DNA of 64,000 bases from Liolophura sinensis (GCF_032854445.1 NC_088297.1:14863039-14927038); one strand, 5' to 3'. Positions 47,401-59,787 are shown, numbered from the stretch's first letter. Program-made: numbers and translations. Notes: generated by a model from the letters alone, not told the origin.

Positions 47401-50400
47401 GGGGTACCCACGACCATCCACAGGTTGCTGCAGACCTTTCCACGTACCATATTTACACGATCAGAAAGCTTTGAGCAACAGAAAAATCATGATAATATCA
47501 AAATTAGATCAAATAAAAAATGTGGATTTTCAGTTTCATTTTTATTCCATTTCGGGAATTTTATAAAATACAAACTTATGGAACTGGTGTTGCCCTACCT
47601 TTGCGGACAGGAGATTCCTCATCATTCGACTGCTGTAGAACATCTGAATATCCTGGTCCTCTAGTACGACCACGCCCACTTTGATGAGTATCGCAGTGAA
47701 GTAACCTTGTTGTCCTCCGGGGAGAACCTGGTATTCTGGGCACTCCTTCTCCAGGATGCTCAGCGTCTGGGGAACTACCTCCTGTAAGAAGACTACGGCT
47801 GGGTTCTCCCTGCAAAACAACAAAGATGGGACAGTTTGAGTGACATGCAAGTACATGGATTGATTGATTGGTTGATTGATTGGTTGGTTGGTTGGTTGTT
47901 GTTTAACTCCTTCGAGAGGATGCTCTGCGTCTGGGGAACTACCTCCTGTAAGAAGACTACAGCTGGGTTCTCCCTGCAAAACAACAAAGATGGGACAGTT
48001 TGAGTGACATGCAAGTACATGGATTGATTGATTGGTTGATTGATTGGTTGGTTGGTTGTTGTTTAACTTCTTCTCCAGGATGCTCAGCGTCTGGGGAACT
48101 ACCTCCTGTAAGAAGACTACGGCTGGGTTCTCCCTGCAAAACAACAAAGATGGGACAGTTTGAGTGACATGCAAGTACATGGATTGATTGATTGGTTGAT
48201 TGATTGGTTGGTTGATTGTTGTTTAACTCCTTCTCCGGGATGCTCAGCGTCTGGGGAACAACCTCCTGTAAGAAGCCTACGGCTGGGTTCTCCCTGCAAA
48301 ACAACAAAGATGGGACAGTTTAAGTGACATGGAAGTGCATGGATTGATTGATTGATTGGTTGGTTGGTTGTTGTTTAACTCCTTCGAGAGGATGCTCAGC
48401 GTCTGGGAAACTACCTCCTATAAGAAGACTACGGCTGGGTTCTCCCTGCAAAACAACAAAGATGGGACAGTTTGAGTGACATGCAAGTACATGGATTAAT
48501 TGATTGGTTGGTTGGTTGGTTGTTGTTTAACTTCTTCTCCAGGATGCTCAGCGTCTGGGGAACTACCTCCTGTAAGAAGACTACGGCTGGGTTCTCCCTG
48601 CAAAACAACAAAGATGGGACAGTTTGAGTGACATGCAAGTACATGGATTGATTGATTGGTTGATTGATTGGTTGGTTGGTTGTTGTTTAACTCCTTCTCC
48701 GGGATGCTCAGCGTCTGGGGAACTACCTCCTATAAGAAGACTACGGCTGGGTTCTCCCTGCAAAACAACAAAGATGGGACAGTTTAAGTGACATGGAAGT
48801 GCATGGATTGATTGATTGATTGATTGGTTGGTTGGTTGTTGTTTAACTCCTTCTCCAGGATGCTCAGCGTCTGGGGAACTACCTCCTGTAAGAAGACTAC
48901 GGCTGGGTTCTCCCTGCAAAACAACAAAGATGGAACAGTTTGAGTGACTTGCAAGTACATGGATTGATTGATTGGTTGGTTGTTGTTTAGCTCCTTCGCG
49001 AGGACGCTCAGCATATGGGGAACTACCTCCTGTAAGAAGACTACGGCTGGGTTCTCCCTGCAAAACAACAAAGATGGGACAGTTTAAGTGACATGGAAGT
49101 GCATGGATTGATTGATTGATTGATTGATTGGTTGGTTGGTTGTTGTTTAACTCCTTCTCCAAGTTGCTCAGCGTCTGGGGAACTACCTCCTGTAAGAAGA
49201 CTACGGCTGGGTTCTCCCTGCAAAACAACAAAGATGGGACAGTTTGAGTGACATGGAAGTCCGTGGATTGATTGATTGATTTGTTGGTTGTTGTTTAACT
49301 CCTTCTCCAGGATGCTCAGTGTCTGGGAAACTACCTCCTGTAAGAAGACTATGGCTGGGTTCTCCCTGCAAAACAACAAAGATGGAACAGTTTGAGTGAC
49401 TTGCAAGTACATGAATTGATTGATTGGTTGGTTGTTGTTTAGCTCCTTCGCGAGGATGCTCAGCATCTGGGGAACTACCTCCTGTAAGAAGACTACGGCT
49501 GGGTTCTCCCTGCAAAACAACAAAGATGGGACAGTTTGAGTGACATGGAAGTACATGGATTGATTGATTGATTGATTGATTGGTTGGTTGTTGTGTAACT
49601 CCTTCGAGAGGATGCCTAGTGTGTTGGCAACTACTTTCTTTATGAACACGACAACAGAGACAGGGCTGATTGAGAATTACGACTGAGTTCCCCCTGCAAA
49701 ACTACAATGATGGGACTGCTTGAGTGACTCGTGAATACAAGGATTGATTGACTGACTGATTGTCTCATGTTTAACTCCTTCTAGGGGGTGTCCAGAGTAA
49801 GGGGAACTACTTCCTGTAAGAAAACTATATCTGGGTTCTATCTACAAGTCAATAACTTCGGAACTGCTTGAGTGAGTCATAAATACCAGGATTGATTCAC
49901 TGACTGACTGACTGCTGAATATTCACATTCCTTCTCCAGGATATCCAGCATCTGAGGAACTTAGCCCTGCACTTACCTGTGGCTCAAATCTGTACTTTAC
50001 CACTGGTAACAGAGACACAGCCCACAGCAGTTCCCCGGCCTGCCTCTAACCACGACAGATCTCACACACACGTCTTTATGCGTATGCTAAATGGACTCAA
50101 ACACACAGTCGTTAATGCCCTGGTACAAAGAATCTAATTAAAGTATTAATATTAATATGGTGATTTTTCATCCTGAGTCTGCCACAAGTTAGAGTACAAG
50201 GGAGACTCCAGTCAGGACACTACTACGATGGAGGGCAGATTCAGCCTAAACATTAACCACCAGGGATAATGTTGTTGGTTCGACTGTCTGTATCAGAGGC
50301 AGTCAGATCATGTGCTTGTGACTGAGTCTAGTATTTGTTTATTTATTTATTTGATTGGTATTTATGCCGTACTCAAGAATATTTCACTTATACGACGGCA

Positions 50401-52116
50401 AACAGCATTATGGTGGGTGGAAACCGGGCAGAGCCCGGGGGAAACCCACGATCATCTGCAGGTTGCTGGCAACACCTTCCCACTTACGGCAGGAGAAGAA
50501 GCCATCATGAGCTGGACTTCAACTCACAGCGACCGCATTGGTGAGAGGCTCCTGGGTCATTACGCTGCGCTAGCAGGCTAACCGACTGAGCCACGGAGGC
50601 CCCAGTGACTGAGTCTAGATGGGATATGCATCAGGATATTTTTTCTCATCAATCGCTACCCCTATCACTGGGACCCCCAGAAGAGCCTGAAAATGTACTC
50701 CTCCTACCATATAATCTTATATGTGAAATATTCTTCAGTAGGCTGCAAAACACCAATCAAATAAATTAATAAATTAAAGACCTTAATCTGAGATCTTATT
50801 TATCACGCAACTTAAGACTTATCACCCCACAATTTGCAAATACTTAAAAACAAACTGTAGTTGGTAAATTATTCTGCAGTAAAGAATTAGTTTAAATTTT
50901 AAATTTCCTAGAGTATTTTAATTGCAGAGGTGTCTAAAATTTTTGACTTAAGTCTTCAGACGTTTGATAAATGTAGCCCCTTGACTGTTTCAAATACAAA
51001 GACAAATAAAACTGTTTACTTTTTAATCGTCTGGCAGACAGCTTTGGTTCTAGTCTTGATGTTGTTTGAATCCAGCCCATCAATATTCCAACTCATCAGA
51101 CGAATCCGGTGTGGCTCCGGATCAAGGGGAGATGACTCTTCTCTGAAACATTTGAAGTGGAAAATAATGGAAAGATTTTCACAAAAATTAGAATGAATTT
51201 ATCTACATCTAGATATTCTGATTCACATTACTTTCCTGAAAAATACACTCTTGTCAGAAACAGATCCCTAAACTGTTTGAAAAAAAAAATGGAGCCATTC
51301 CAACAATTTCATATCTAAAATCTTCTTACTTCTTCTCTTTGCTTGTATCACCCACAGCAACAGTCAGTATTTTTTTTGATCACCAGTGTCTTCGTAAAAC
51401 GCATTCACAGATCTCTGAAACAAAAGTCAAAAGTGTAATATCTAAACAGAAAATTAACTTTTCTTGAGAAGTGTACCACAGTACACTAGATATACACATA
51501 CACAATGATGAATCAATCAGCCAGTGATCAATGAGGTCACAGGCTTGAATCCAGTTCTTTCTGGTTTGGCTGAGACTTTATTTGATTTATTTATTTATTT
51601 CATTGGTGCTTAAAGGTGTACTCAAGAATGTTCTACTTATAACAATGGTTGCCATCAATGTGGTTGGAGGAAACCCAGCAGAGCATGGGGGAAACCCTTG
51701 ACCATCCCACAGGTTCTTGGCAGACCTTCCTGGTAGAGGAAGCCAGCATGAGGTAGACTTGCACTCACCGCGACTGCATTGGTGAGAGGTTCATGGGTCA
51801 CTGCACCAAGCTGGCATTCTAGTAGGAGACCCCCTACCAACTTCAACTGGAGGGTCAGTCTGGTTACACTTAGCAAAAATGTCTAAGACTGGGATTGAAC
51901 TCATACTTGTGCAAGCAGTTGGAGTATCAATCCTGCTCACATTTAAATTCCTCCGCTACTGTGTCTACTTACATCAAGGTCCCAGTCTCTGTCCTGGAGG
52001 TAAAACATGGCCAGTGCGGTGTCTGTGCTCGTGATCTCTGCAAATCTCTGACATCGCTCTTCGCAGATTTCACGACTGGGAATGTTCGCATCATCAGAAG
52101 AATCAGAATCACTCAT
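44443..52116 (-). CDS. TDP2: Tyrosyl-DNA phosphodiesterase 2, 6 coding exons
   Basis: Removes topoisomerase II adducts from 5' DNA ends; Mg-dependent endonuclease/exonuclease/phosphatase fold. Exons: 52116-51973 (UBA-like N-terminus), 51414-51330, 51142-51020, 47809-47599, 47173-47003, 44739-44443 (TGA). Motifs, numbered on a 343-codon model: MSWNIDGLD (Asn96), VVFLQEVVP (Glu128), FGGDLNLRD (Asp238) and FPSDHWGLL (His330), all conserved with human TDP2. Junction phases agree except inside exon 2. There a run of 8 A near 51370-51378 puts TGA in frame; one more A would keep the frame to the AA|GTAAGAAG donor and into exon 3. It is therefore either a sequencing slip or a real frameshift. Intron 3 holds the exon-edge repeat array. 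Confidence 0.93.
45020..45760. repeat. Degenerate tandem repeat in TDP2 intron 5
   Basis: About five units of 120-180 bp sharing GTGCAACAGTCA(T/C)GGCAA, CACATTGTCACATG, TATGCAAATTAGCACATGC and ATATAAAGGCTATCTAG. Unit starts lie near 45060, 45200, 45325, 45455 and 45645. A smaller duplication (ATCATGGCAACACAACA) sits at 45463-45500. Non-coding. Confidence 0.65.
45828..45993 (-). repeat. SINE A, tail and core
   Basis: TTTATTTATTTAATTGGTGT through CATGTACGGCCGGAAAGG; in TDP2 intron 5. Confidence 0.88.
46044..46617. repeat. MITE-like element, 574 bp
   Basis: Starts TTAAAGGAGAAGAAAAACTT and ends with the near mirror TTTCTTCTCCTTTAA. No transposase inside. In TDP2 intron 5. Confidence 0.6.
47308..47455 (-). 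repeat. SINE A, tail and core, diverged
   Basis: In TDP2 intron 4. Lacks the usual TATTTCACTTATACG stretch. Confidence 0.8.
47816..49860 (-). repeat. Tandem array of the 5' part of TDP2 exon 4 with its 3' splice site
   Basis: About 11 good copies upstream of the true exon (GGGTTCTCCCTGCAAAACAA at 47965, 48125, 48285, 48437, 48589, 48749, 48905, 49049, 49209, 49357, 49501), plus two decayed ones near 49690 and 49834. Units are 144-164 bp, and length varies mostly by multiples of 4 through a GATT/GGTT tract. Each unit has a pyrimidine-rich acceptor ending TTTTGCAG, then codons for ENPAVVFLQEVVPQTLSILE, then intron-like sequence. The true exon 4 at 47809 is the last unit. Confidence 0.9.
50332..50604 (-). 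repeat. SINE A, full length, with 14-bp target duplication
   Basis: GTGACTGAGTCTAG at 50318-50331 and 50605-50618. Head complete to CCACGGAGGCCCC. Lies in TDP2 intron 3. Confidence 0.93.
50705..50776 (+). repeat. SINE A tail fragment
   Basis: GTGAAATATTCTTCAGTAGG to CAATCAAATAAATTAATAAA. Confidence 0.75.
51585..51830 (-). repeat. SINE A, nearly full length, diverged
   Basis: In TDP2 intron 1; several indels across the core, and the head is degraded. Confidence 0.85.
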
Positions 52117-52910
52117 CTTCCTGGTCAAAGATTAAATTTCTTCTTGACAGCAGATAACTGTGAGAAAACATAAGTAGTACACATATACGATATAATATAT
52201 TCACTGACTCTGCAGATCAATAGTAAAATAGCAGAGATCCATGATGTGAAGGAGATCGAATCCGTCTGGTTCAACGCTCCCGTCCCCTTGATGGCAATTT
52301 CTGAGAAATTATGGTGGCTTTTACAAAGAGACTTTCAGTGTTCGACAAATGAGATACACATACATAAAGACATACCACTATCTGTAAAATCTAACTTCCT
52401 TGTCTGAGAATCTATCTGTTCATTAAGTTTTCAATGCAAGTTCTTATTTAACACTTTGTTATTGGGTGGAGGAAGCTAGTCCAAATTTTTTTGACCAGAA
52501 AATCACTTACTATTAACCATTTCAAATTTAAAACCCATTTTGTCAGCAGAATTTATGCATATAATTATTATGAAAATGATGGCAAAATAATTTGCTTGTG
52601 TTACTATCAACAATGTTGACAATGATACGGATAAATTATCCATCTTATCTTTTTCTTTCACCAAGGTTCAAGCACTTATAGTCTTCCTCTCCATTTGTTC
52701 TTCTTTTTACTTTCAAGCCCATTTTTAACAAAATTTGGATGAGCAAAGTCCCCTTATTGCTTTCATTTTGTAACTGTGCACCAGACGCCCACTCTTAATC
52801 ATTCTAAATGGATCATTTTATAACTAAAACAAGCTGCGGAATGTAGCTCTATGCATCAAGCTATATGAAGTTTTGGGAGAGTTGACTGGAATAACTTCTT
52901 CTAATAGGGT

Positions 52911-53491
52911 CGGATTGACAGTAAGCCACATTAACCACATTTTCACAATCGCATTAAATCTTCCCTAGCTTAAGTCGATGTCAACTGAGTGGTCCCTATA
53001 ATCAGCTAACCTGTTCTGAGTCTCGCCGAACCAAAACAAACTGAATACATTTCAGACACTGTACACATTGTGGACGCCGTCACGTTCTGCCAGTCGTAAA
53101 TACAAGTCACGTGATCGATGTGACTGTAGAAAAAAAGGTCGTTCAAGAGAGATAATATGCATTATAATACCTATATCATTATAATAACACTAGGCAAGTC
53201 AAGTCCATTCTCAACTGGCACTAATCGCTTCAGTCCCCTTGGCCGTCGCAAGAGATTAAAATGGTGACAGGCGGCATATGGCCTCAGTGGTGTTAACATA
53301 CACGAAAATATGGTGTCTGAAAATGTATTTATTTTGTGAATTTGTGCGCTTGTCATGGATCGTTTTTCATTTGGCAAGACTCAAGTTACAAGTTAGGTGA
53401 TTATGGGGACCACTCCGTTGACATTGCTTTATGCTAGGGAAGATTTAATGCGCGTGTGAAGATGCGGTAAATGTGGCTTACCATCAATCCG
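52911..53491. repeat. Long inverted repeat, 581 bp (fold-back or MITE)
   Basis: About 100 bp at each end are inverted copies: CGGATTGACAGTAAGCCACA at the left and its mirror ending CATCAATCCG at the right, both containing GCATTAAATCTTCCCTAGC. Similarity fades inward over about 60 bp more. No clear target duplication. Just upstream of TDP2. Confidence 0.75.
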
Positions 53492-55427
53492 AAACATCTG
53501 AAGCAGTTATTCTGTTACTTTCCCAACAGTTCATGTTACTCGCTACAGAGTTACATTCTCCAACTGAACTAGACCTACACCATTATCACAATATCTGCTG
53601 TACGTTCTAGACAGAAAATTTTGACGAGGACACCATGCAATTCAATGTTAAGTGTATTACCTCCATATACATTTCTGCCATTCATTCGGTTGACCGAGAT
53701 GGTCAATGTCAGAATGTTAAAGAAGGATGGAGATCAATTAGCACGCTGAATTAGAATGACACAAGACTGCCCTGGTAAACCACCCTTTTTGCCAAGTTAT
53801 TAACCTACTAGCCGCAACTGCTTGGACAGTTACTGAACTAACGTACCATAGTCGTACCATCAAACGTTACCCAGATCAAAGCCCGAAGTTCGTCCTTGCA
53901 CCATTCAATTTAGGCCAGGAACTACAGCTGCGCTCTGCCTGAAGCAGAAACCCCCGTGGAAGACCACCACATAATCATATCATCCCCACATCCTGGCTAT
54001 ACCTGAGTAGAAACGAAATGCATCCCACTCGCTCACCTGAACTGGTCACCGGCCAGCATGGGCCCAGTTTCACACAGCGGCGTATGGCATTTTTCTACCG
54101 CATAACTGTCGTATGCGTGTGATAATCGTACATGTGCGACATTTTTGTGAAATTGCGCCCTGTGTATGGAAGGTGAACAAGGTTGCATATGCCGTGCAGG
54201 TAATAATGGCTAAAAAGCTAGGTTAATTTTTTCATATTCTGCTGAAAAAAAGCGCAAACTGCATGCATGTGGTGGTATATGGCATGGTACCATACGAAAG
54301 TTAGAGGATATACAGTTTGGAGGTACATGTATGTTACAATGCCTGCCTATCGCCGAGGAAAGGCATTGGATTTCATGTGTTTGACGTGGCGAACTAATTT
54401 TGGGGTTGAAGTTGACAAATTTGCTAAATGCTAAATAGTAAGGGAAATCGTGCCAACTAGTGAGCCAAGTTTTGGCCATATAATGTCTACATTTGCTACA
54501 AATGTCTATAAGAACAGAATGAAAGCTAAACACATTTGGACATTCTTTCTTTTAACGCTAACAAACCTTCCAGTGTCACGTATCAAACACTTGAACTTTA
54601 CTTGTCCAGTTGACAGGTTTTCCCGCGAGAAATGTTTACGGACATTACGTCATTGTAAAACGGAAGTTCTCTCGATCTCCAAGCAGAGTAGCTGCCCCTT
54701 AACTAGTATTCGCGCTCTGCGCTGCACCATTCGGAACCGACTCGACATGCAGCCCATCCTTCAGAGGTTTTTAGATGAAGCAGGCGGCCATTTTATTATA
54801 ATTCTTATACTGAAAATTCTTTCGCTTCACAAACGAACATAACAGAACCAATTGCGTGAAATCAAGTATCGTAAATGTACAATCGTATCTGGTTAAAAAG
54901 ACCTCTAGAGGCGGGTAGGCTATGTCTCATATTGTCGATTAAGTTAGAGGTGGAGATAACATAATAAAATGAAGTTTAAATGAAAGAGTGTATATACGCT
55001 GGGTATTTGGGACCACATTTTAAAAGAGCTATATATTGTCTTTAGATAATAATGCCCTGAATGAGCATATAACGCATGTTTAATAAATTTATTTGGACTA
55101 GAATTTCGTCTTTTTAGCTAAGAAATGTGTTCAACCTGAATTTTAATCATATTTATTTTTTTTATATATTAATAAATATTATCATAAACAGGATTAAATG
55201 CCTGTACCTGCATGTGACAAAAAATTTACATTAAAACAAATTTATTACACATGCATCACATCCTTATTTAGAACATATTAATGCAAACATATACGACATA
55301 TACCAACATGTGGCTCCAAATAGGCCTACCCATCATGCAGAAATATTTTCTAAAATCTATACAACATGGCCACGAAAAACGTCCCCCCCATCTGCCATGC
55401 ATTGTTGTCATTATATTTTATTTTCAG
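53492..55427. other. Region upstream of TDP2, no gene recognised
   Basis: Holds one short inverted-repeat element. A 130-codon frame at 54450-54842 has no recognisable domain. TDP2's promoter is probably nearer, at 52117-52900. Confidence 0.4.
54061..54160. repeat. Relative of the GGCCCAGTTTCAC inverted-repeat element
   Basis: GGCCCAGTTTCACACAGCGG at one end, TTTGTGAAATTGCGCCC at the other. Confidence 0.6.
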
Positions 55428-55695
55428 TTATTTATTTATTTATTTAATTGGTGTTCTACGCGGTACTCAAGAATATTTCACTAATACGAAGGCGTCCAGC
55501 ATTATGGTGGGAGGAAACCGGAGAGAGCCCGCGGAAAATCCACGACTATCCACAGGTTGCTGGCTGACCTTCCCGCTTCGACCGGAGAGGAAGCCAGCAT
55601 GAGCTAGACTTGAACTCACAGTGACCGCATTGGTGAGGGGCTCCTGGATCACTGCGCCGTGCTGGCGCCCTATCATCTCGGCAGCGGAGGCCTCC
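55428..55695 (-). repeat. SINE A, full length
   Basis: Tail from TTATTTATTTATTTAATTGG to the head end GCGGAGGCCTCC. Flanks TTTTCAGT and ATTTCAGT are an imperfect target duplication. Confidence 0.88.
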
Positions 55696-55699
55696 AGAT

Positions 55700-56405
55700 T
55701 AATTTCAGTGTGTAGGCATATAAATATATATATATAGATCATGACACGACCGCGGTGTGGCGTGCACATTGCCTACTGAGGTTTTATAACTCATTGCCCC
55801 TATTTATGAAACGTCTTATAAGCTCTAGGAAGTTTAAAAATTTGTACACTGATTCTTTACTGCAGAACATTGTTTATACCAACTGAGTTCTTTCCTCTTC
55901 TGTGTTTGTGCATTTACAATTTATGACTTAAGATCTTTGATAATACGAATCCAGTTGCATAAGTGATGAAAAAAAATAATAATAAAAAACCAAAAAAACA
56001 CAAACACAAAAAACACAAGGAATATACTTTCAAACTGCATGCGCAAAGTGTATGTATTTAAAAAAATATAACCCACTGGAACCGTTTCCAGTAATCAAAC
56101 TATACACAAATATCATCAAATGATAAGAAACGTGTCTTTCTGATGAAAAAGTTTAATTGGAGTGTCATCATTTCGGATTTGACATAATGAAGTATACGTG
56201 TTCCCTTTCTAAGATTTTTCAAGGAAATTTATAAACTAACACGGAATGAATAAACATGTCTAAACACCGTTGTCTGAGTATGTATGTATGATTTGTTATA
56301 GGCCTATACCTACCATTTTAACAACTCCTCTTGTACATGATATGGAAACTATACATGTAGGCCTATATATAGTGTACATACATTTGTGTACTAACAGAGA
56401 GCCGT
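55700..56405. other. AT-rich stretch, nothing recognised
   Basis: Includes an A-rich run at 55968-56020. No gene or known repeat. Confidence 0.4.
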
Positions 56406-56409
56406 ACAC

Positions 56410-56550
56410 ATGAAAAGGTCTTGCACCAACCTGCCGATGGTCGTGGATTTCCCATGGGTTCTGCCAGGTGTACTATCAAGCTGACAACCGTTGTGAAAGT
56501 GAAACTGAAATATTCTTGAGAACAATCATATGAATAAATAATAAATAAAA
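56410..56550 (+). repeat. SINE A, degenerate 3' half
   Basis: CCAACCTGCCGATGGTCGTG through a loose AATAAATAATAAATAAA tail. Confidence 0.75.
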
Positions 56551-56811
56551 GGCCTATTTAGAGTTATTCAGACATGTCACTAAACCATCTTACCTTTAAC
56601 AGGGTAAATGACACACTATACAAGATTGCACAACACATGTATCGGACTGAGACAGGTGTTGATCGATCTTTGAACTATTACCTATATACATATATAACGG
56701 TAATATATACTGCAGGTAATGATATATAAATCTCTCACTCCCTTATGCAGGCAGCTATTTGGCTGATGTTATATACTTACTTGTTTTCTCCTTATATGTA
56801 GGTCAGATGAA

Positions 56812-57110
56812 CTTAAAGGACTTAAAATGATACTTGTCGCTGCCTCGCTTGGCGAACAGCGCAGAGATGTTAGAACAAGGAAACAAGACTGGTTGGCAAG
56901 GTGTCAGTGTAATGTGACTGGTTAGGGTGTCATGTCTGGTGTCTTCGCCATGACACTTCGGTGGCGGCAGCACTCTGACGGCATGAGTGAGTGAGTGCTT
57001 GGGGTTTAACGTCGTACTCAACAATTTTTCAGTCATATGACGACGAAGGAATCATTAGGGTCTGACGGCATGAACGCGCCATGCCACAAGAAGACAGTAT
57101 ATTGTAGCGG
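56812..57110 (+). repeat. SINE B interrupted by a nested 74-bp insertion
   Basis: TCGCTGCCTCGCTTGGCGAA, then GTGTCATGTCTGGTGTCTTC and, after the insertion, AACGCGCCATGCCACAAGAA. The insertion occupies 56987-57060. Confidence 0.75.
56987..57060 (-). mobile_element. 74-bp 5'-truncated insertion of a SINE B-type 3' end
   Basis: Minus-strand ACGTTAAACCCCAAGCACTC preceded by GTCATATGACTGAAAAATTG. Flanked by the 13-bp direct duplication TCTGACGGCATGA (56974-56986 and 57061-57073). The duplication proves this tail was inserted by itself, probably by reverse transcription of a truncated copy or by the parent LINE. Confidence 0.8.
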
Positions 57111-58050
57111 TTCAATTATTGTATTTGTCTTATGTGCTTTCGTTTCTTATGATGTCTTCTCCTCAAGTAAAGGTACCTACGAGTACGACACCATTCAATC
57201 CCTTTAATCCTGTTCGATATTAACGTGCCGAGCGAAGCTTGTTAAATGAATAAACCAATCAGGATTCTCTCCCCTGAACTCGGAGACGCCGCTACTATTT
57301 GGATCCGATTTCATAACATTCCTCAATTCGGGTTGTTATTCAGTATGACTCCTACATGAGACTCGAGATTCTTATACGAAATGAAAGTTCTCCAACAGCA
57401 GATTGTCTTTGAATCAGATGATGAATATTTATTATGACGATGAAGAAACCAGCAGGTGACACAAGAACCAAACGGTTGAGTGTCGTATTCGACAGAGTCC
57501 AAGTTAAATAGATCTACAATACATGGCACAAAAAAGCCTCATAAGACTCTTGTCTCAGACTATGGTGCCAAAGTTCAGTTGACATATTCTGGTATATAGT
57601 CTCTTTGGTCCACTACTGATATCTCAGATAATTTCTACTTGCACGAGACTTGAGCTGGATTCTTAGGTTTAGTGAGACTGGAGGGGCCCACAATTTTGTA
57701 ACTGGGAAAGATTCCTAGATTTTTGACACTGTATTCCCGGCCTCCTGGGACTGGTTCCCACCAAGTGTCAACTGTCTTTGAGTTCTTAAACTGGATCATA
57801 AATCACTATTCCAGACACAGGGACTGTTTTGAGAACCCTAATTACCATAAATGGCTGCAACACAAACTTTTGATTTAGAGGTTAAACTGAGGACAATGAA
57901 TTTCATTTCACTGTGTAAAACAAGAGCGAAAATTGAAGGTAAAGGGTTTCCAGATAAGACAATACATAAGATTTTTGTCATTCCCACATTATTATCAATA
58001 CATTGCCTGAAAAATGATTACAACTATCCCAATATGTAGGAACGCCGATA

Positions 58051-58073
58051 CAACAACAACAACAACAACAACA
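58051..58073. repeat. (CAA)n microsatellite
   Basis: About 7-8 CAA units. Confidence 0.9.
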
Positions 58074-58304
58074 TCACTCGTCCATGAAACAGATAGGCCC
58101 CCTAAACGTAAGTTTAAATCTTCCAACGAGAATAATTAAACGCTATACTGGGCTTCATGAATTAACTAATATGGCCTGAGATAATGATCGTAACAAAACT
58201 TTCGTGAAAATTCATTAAAATATAAAAATATTATATATTAAAATATATGAAACTTTCCTACGTTAATTTATTTGTTTTAAATTCCTGTTTTAATATACAC
58301 ACCT

Positions 58305-58372
58305 AATGATTCGTCGTCATCATATGACTGAAGAATTGTTAAGTACGACATGACACGGTGCAAAACACCACT
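58305..58372 (+). repeat. SINE B, 3' fragment
   Basis: GATTCGTCGTCATCATATGA and CTGAAGAATTGTTAAGTACG. Confidence 0.65.
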
Positions 58373-59787
58373 GTAGGTAAAACAAAAACAACACATACAA
58401 TAAATAAAATTTCGTCTAGTTTAATATAAAATAAATAAATAAAAGACCATCTCATTTTTCTCAGCTTTTCTTATGTTTTCTCAATATCCATGACAAAACA
58501 GCCCTTTCTATAATATATGGACATATGGTGTTGTTTTCGACTGAGCAATCAGATTAGAAGACGTTATAGCCTATAGCATACACCTGTGCATGTACATACT
58601 CTATATAGGCTTTTCCATTAAATGTACAGGCACAAAAAATAAACCATTTTACCCACAGGTGAACAATAAATTCACTCTAAAATTAAGCGAAAAATAAACC
58701 AAACAAAAACAAAAAAACGGGAGAAAGAAAATGTTCCAAAAAGTCCCCAAGTTGCTCTCATGAGCAAGAAGTGTAGTCCGAGACTTCATCATATTTATGG
58801 CGTAAGCTGTATATGTACATACATAGCCTACACACGCATGTAGGCATATATACACAAATGTCACGTACTCAAGAGTTTTGACCCAGGTAACAAAAGATTC
58901 CTTAAGCTAAACAAGAATGTTCAAAAAATTCTGATTTCTTACCATACACACAAACACTAAAAATGGTAAAAAGTTCTCTTTTTATTCCCACAACCTCCAG
59001 CGAACAGTATGGTCTGAGCCAGCAATGTATATGTATATGCATGTATATATATATGTATATATATATATAACATTTTACATCTGGGTCACTCTGCACTCGT
59101 TCTGAAGTTGAGCCGAAAAAAAAAAAAGTTTTCATTTTATGCCTACAACCCCAAGCAATATCATTAGCTATTATAAGCACCGTGTCCTCTTTTAAAAAAG
59201 GAAATAAAAGATTTTTTTTTGCGAAAACTCACTGGACTATGGTGACCTGTGTCTCCATGCATAAGTCACATGTAGTTACACCCCGGTGAAGATTCGTAGT
59301 GCCTCACGGCGGCTTTTGACTCCATATTTTTCTGTATTTCCATAAAATTGATTTGTATCAGAGTCTGATAAAGTTAAACTGATGTATTCCACATGTTATC
59401 CCTAGGTTACGAACTCACGACTACGTGGAGACCTTTCAGTACTTCTCAAAATTATACAGTCCATGCCTGGACTATATCGAGGACGCACAGTTTATGTCGT
59501 ATTTACAATACGAACATACGTTATATACCCAGTCATCCAGGTGTTAAAACCAATGGCTTATTCATTCACTGTATAATTCTTCTGTGTTTTTGCATTTTTA
59601 AAGGCATACATACTAGACAGGTATATTTGTAAAGACATTAGCCCGGTTTCTTTTAACCCAGCCAACATTTTGCTTATAAATAAATATTAAAAAAAAATGA
59701 CTGACACACAAACTTTACTAATCTCTGCCGATGTATAACACCTATACATATATAAGTTTATAATACTTTCCGCACAGAGATGAAGTT

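Larger units (their letters stand above)
57111..59785. other. Intergenic region, no gene recognised
   Basis: AT-rich, with simple repeats (CAA at 58051, TATG/TA at 59027-59070) and a SINE B fragment. No supported coding region. Confidence 0.45.

Noticed and set aside
47542-49649. Several long minus-strand frames (up to 216 codons) rich in NQPTNQSINQS
   Set aside because: They are readings through the TDP2 exon-edge tandem array and its GATT/GGTT tracts, in different frames from the real exon for most units.
47816-49860. Regular 150-160 bp repeats as a CRISPR-like array
   Set aside because: Eukaryotic context, whole units repeated with no unique spacers, and each unit contains part of an exon.
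54450-54842. 130-codon plus-strand frame upstream of TDP2
   Set aside because: No family resemblance and no splice or codon evidence; treated as chance.
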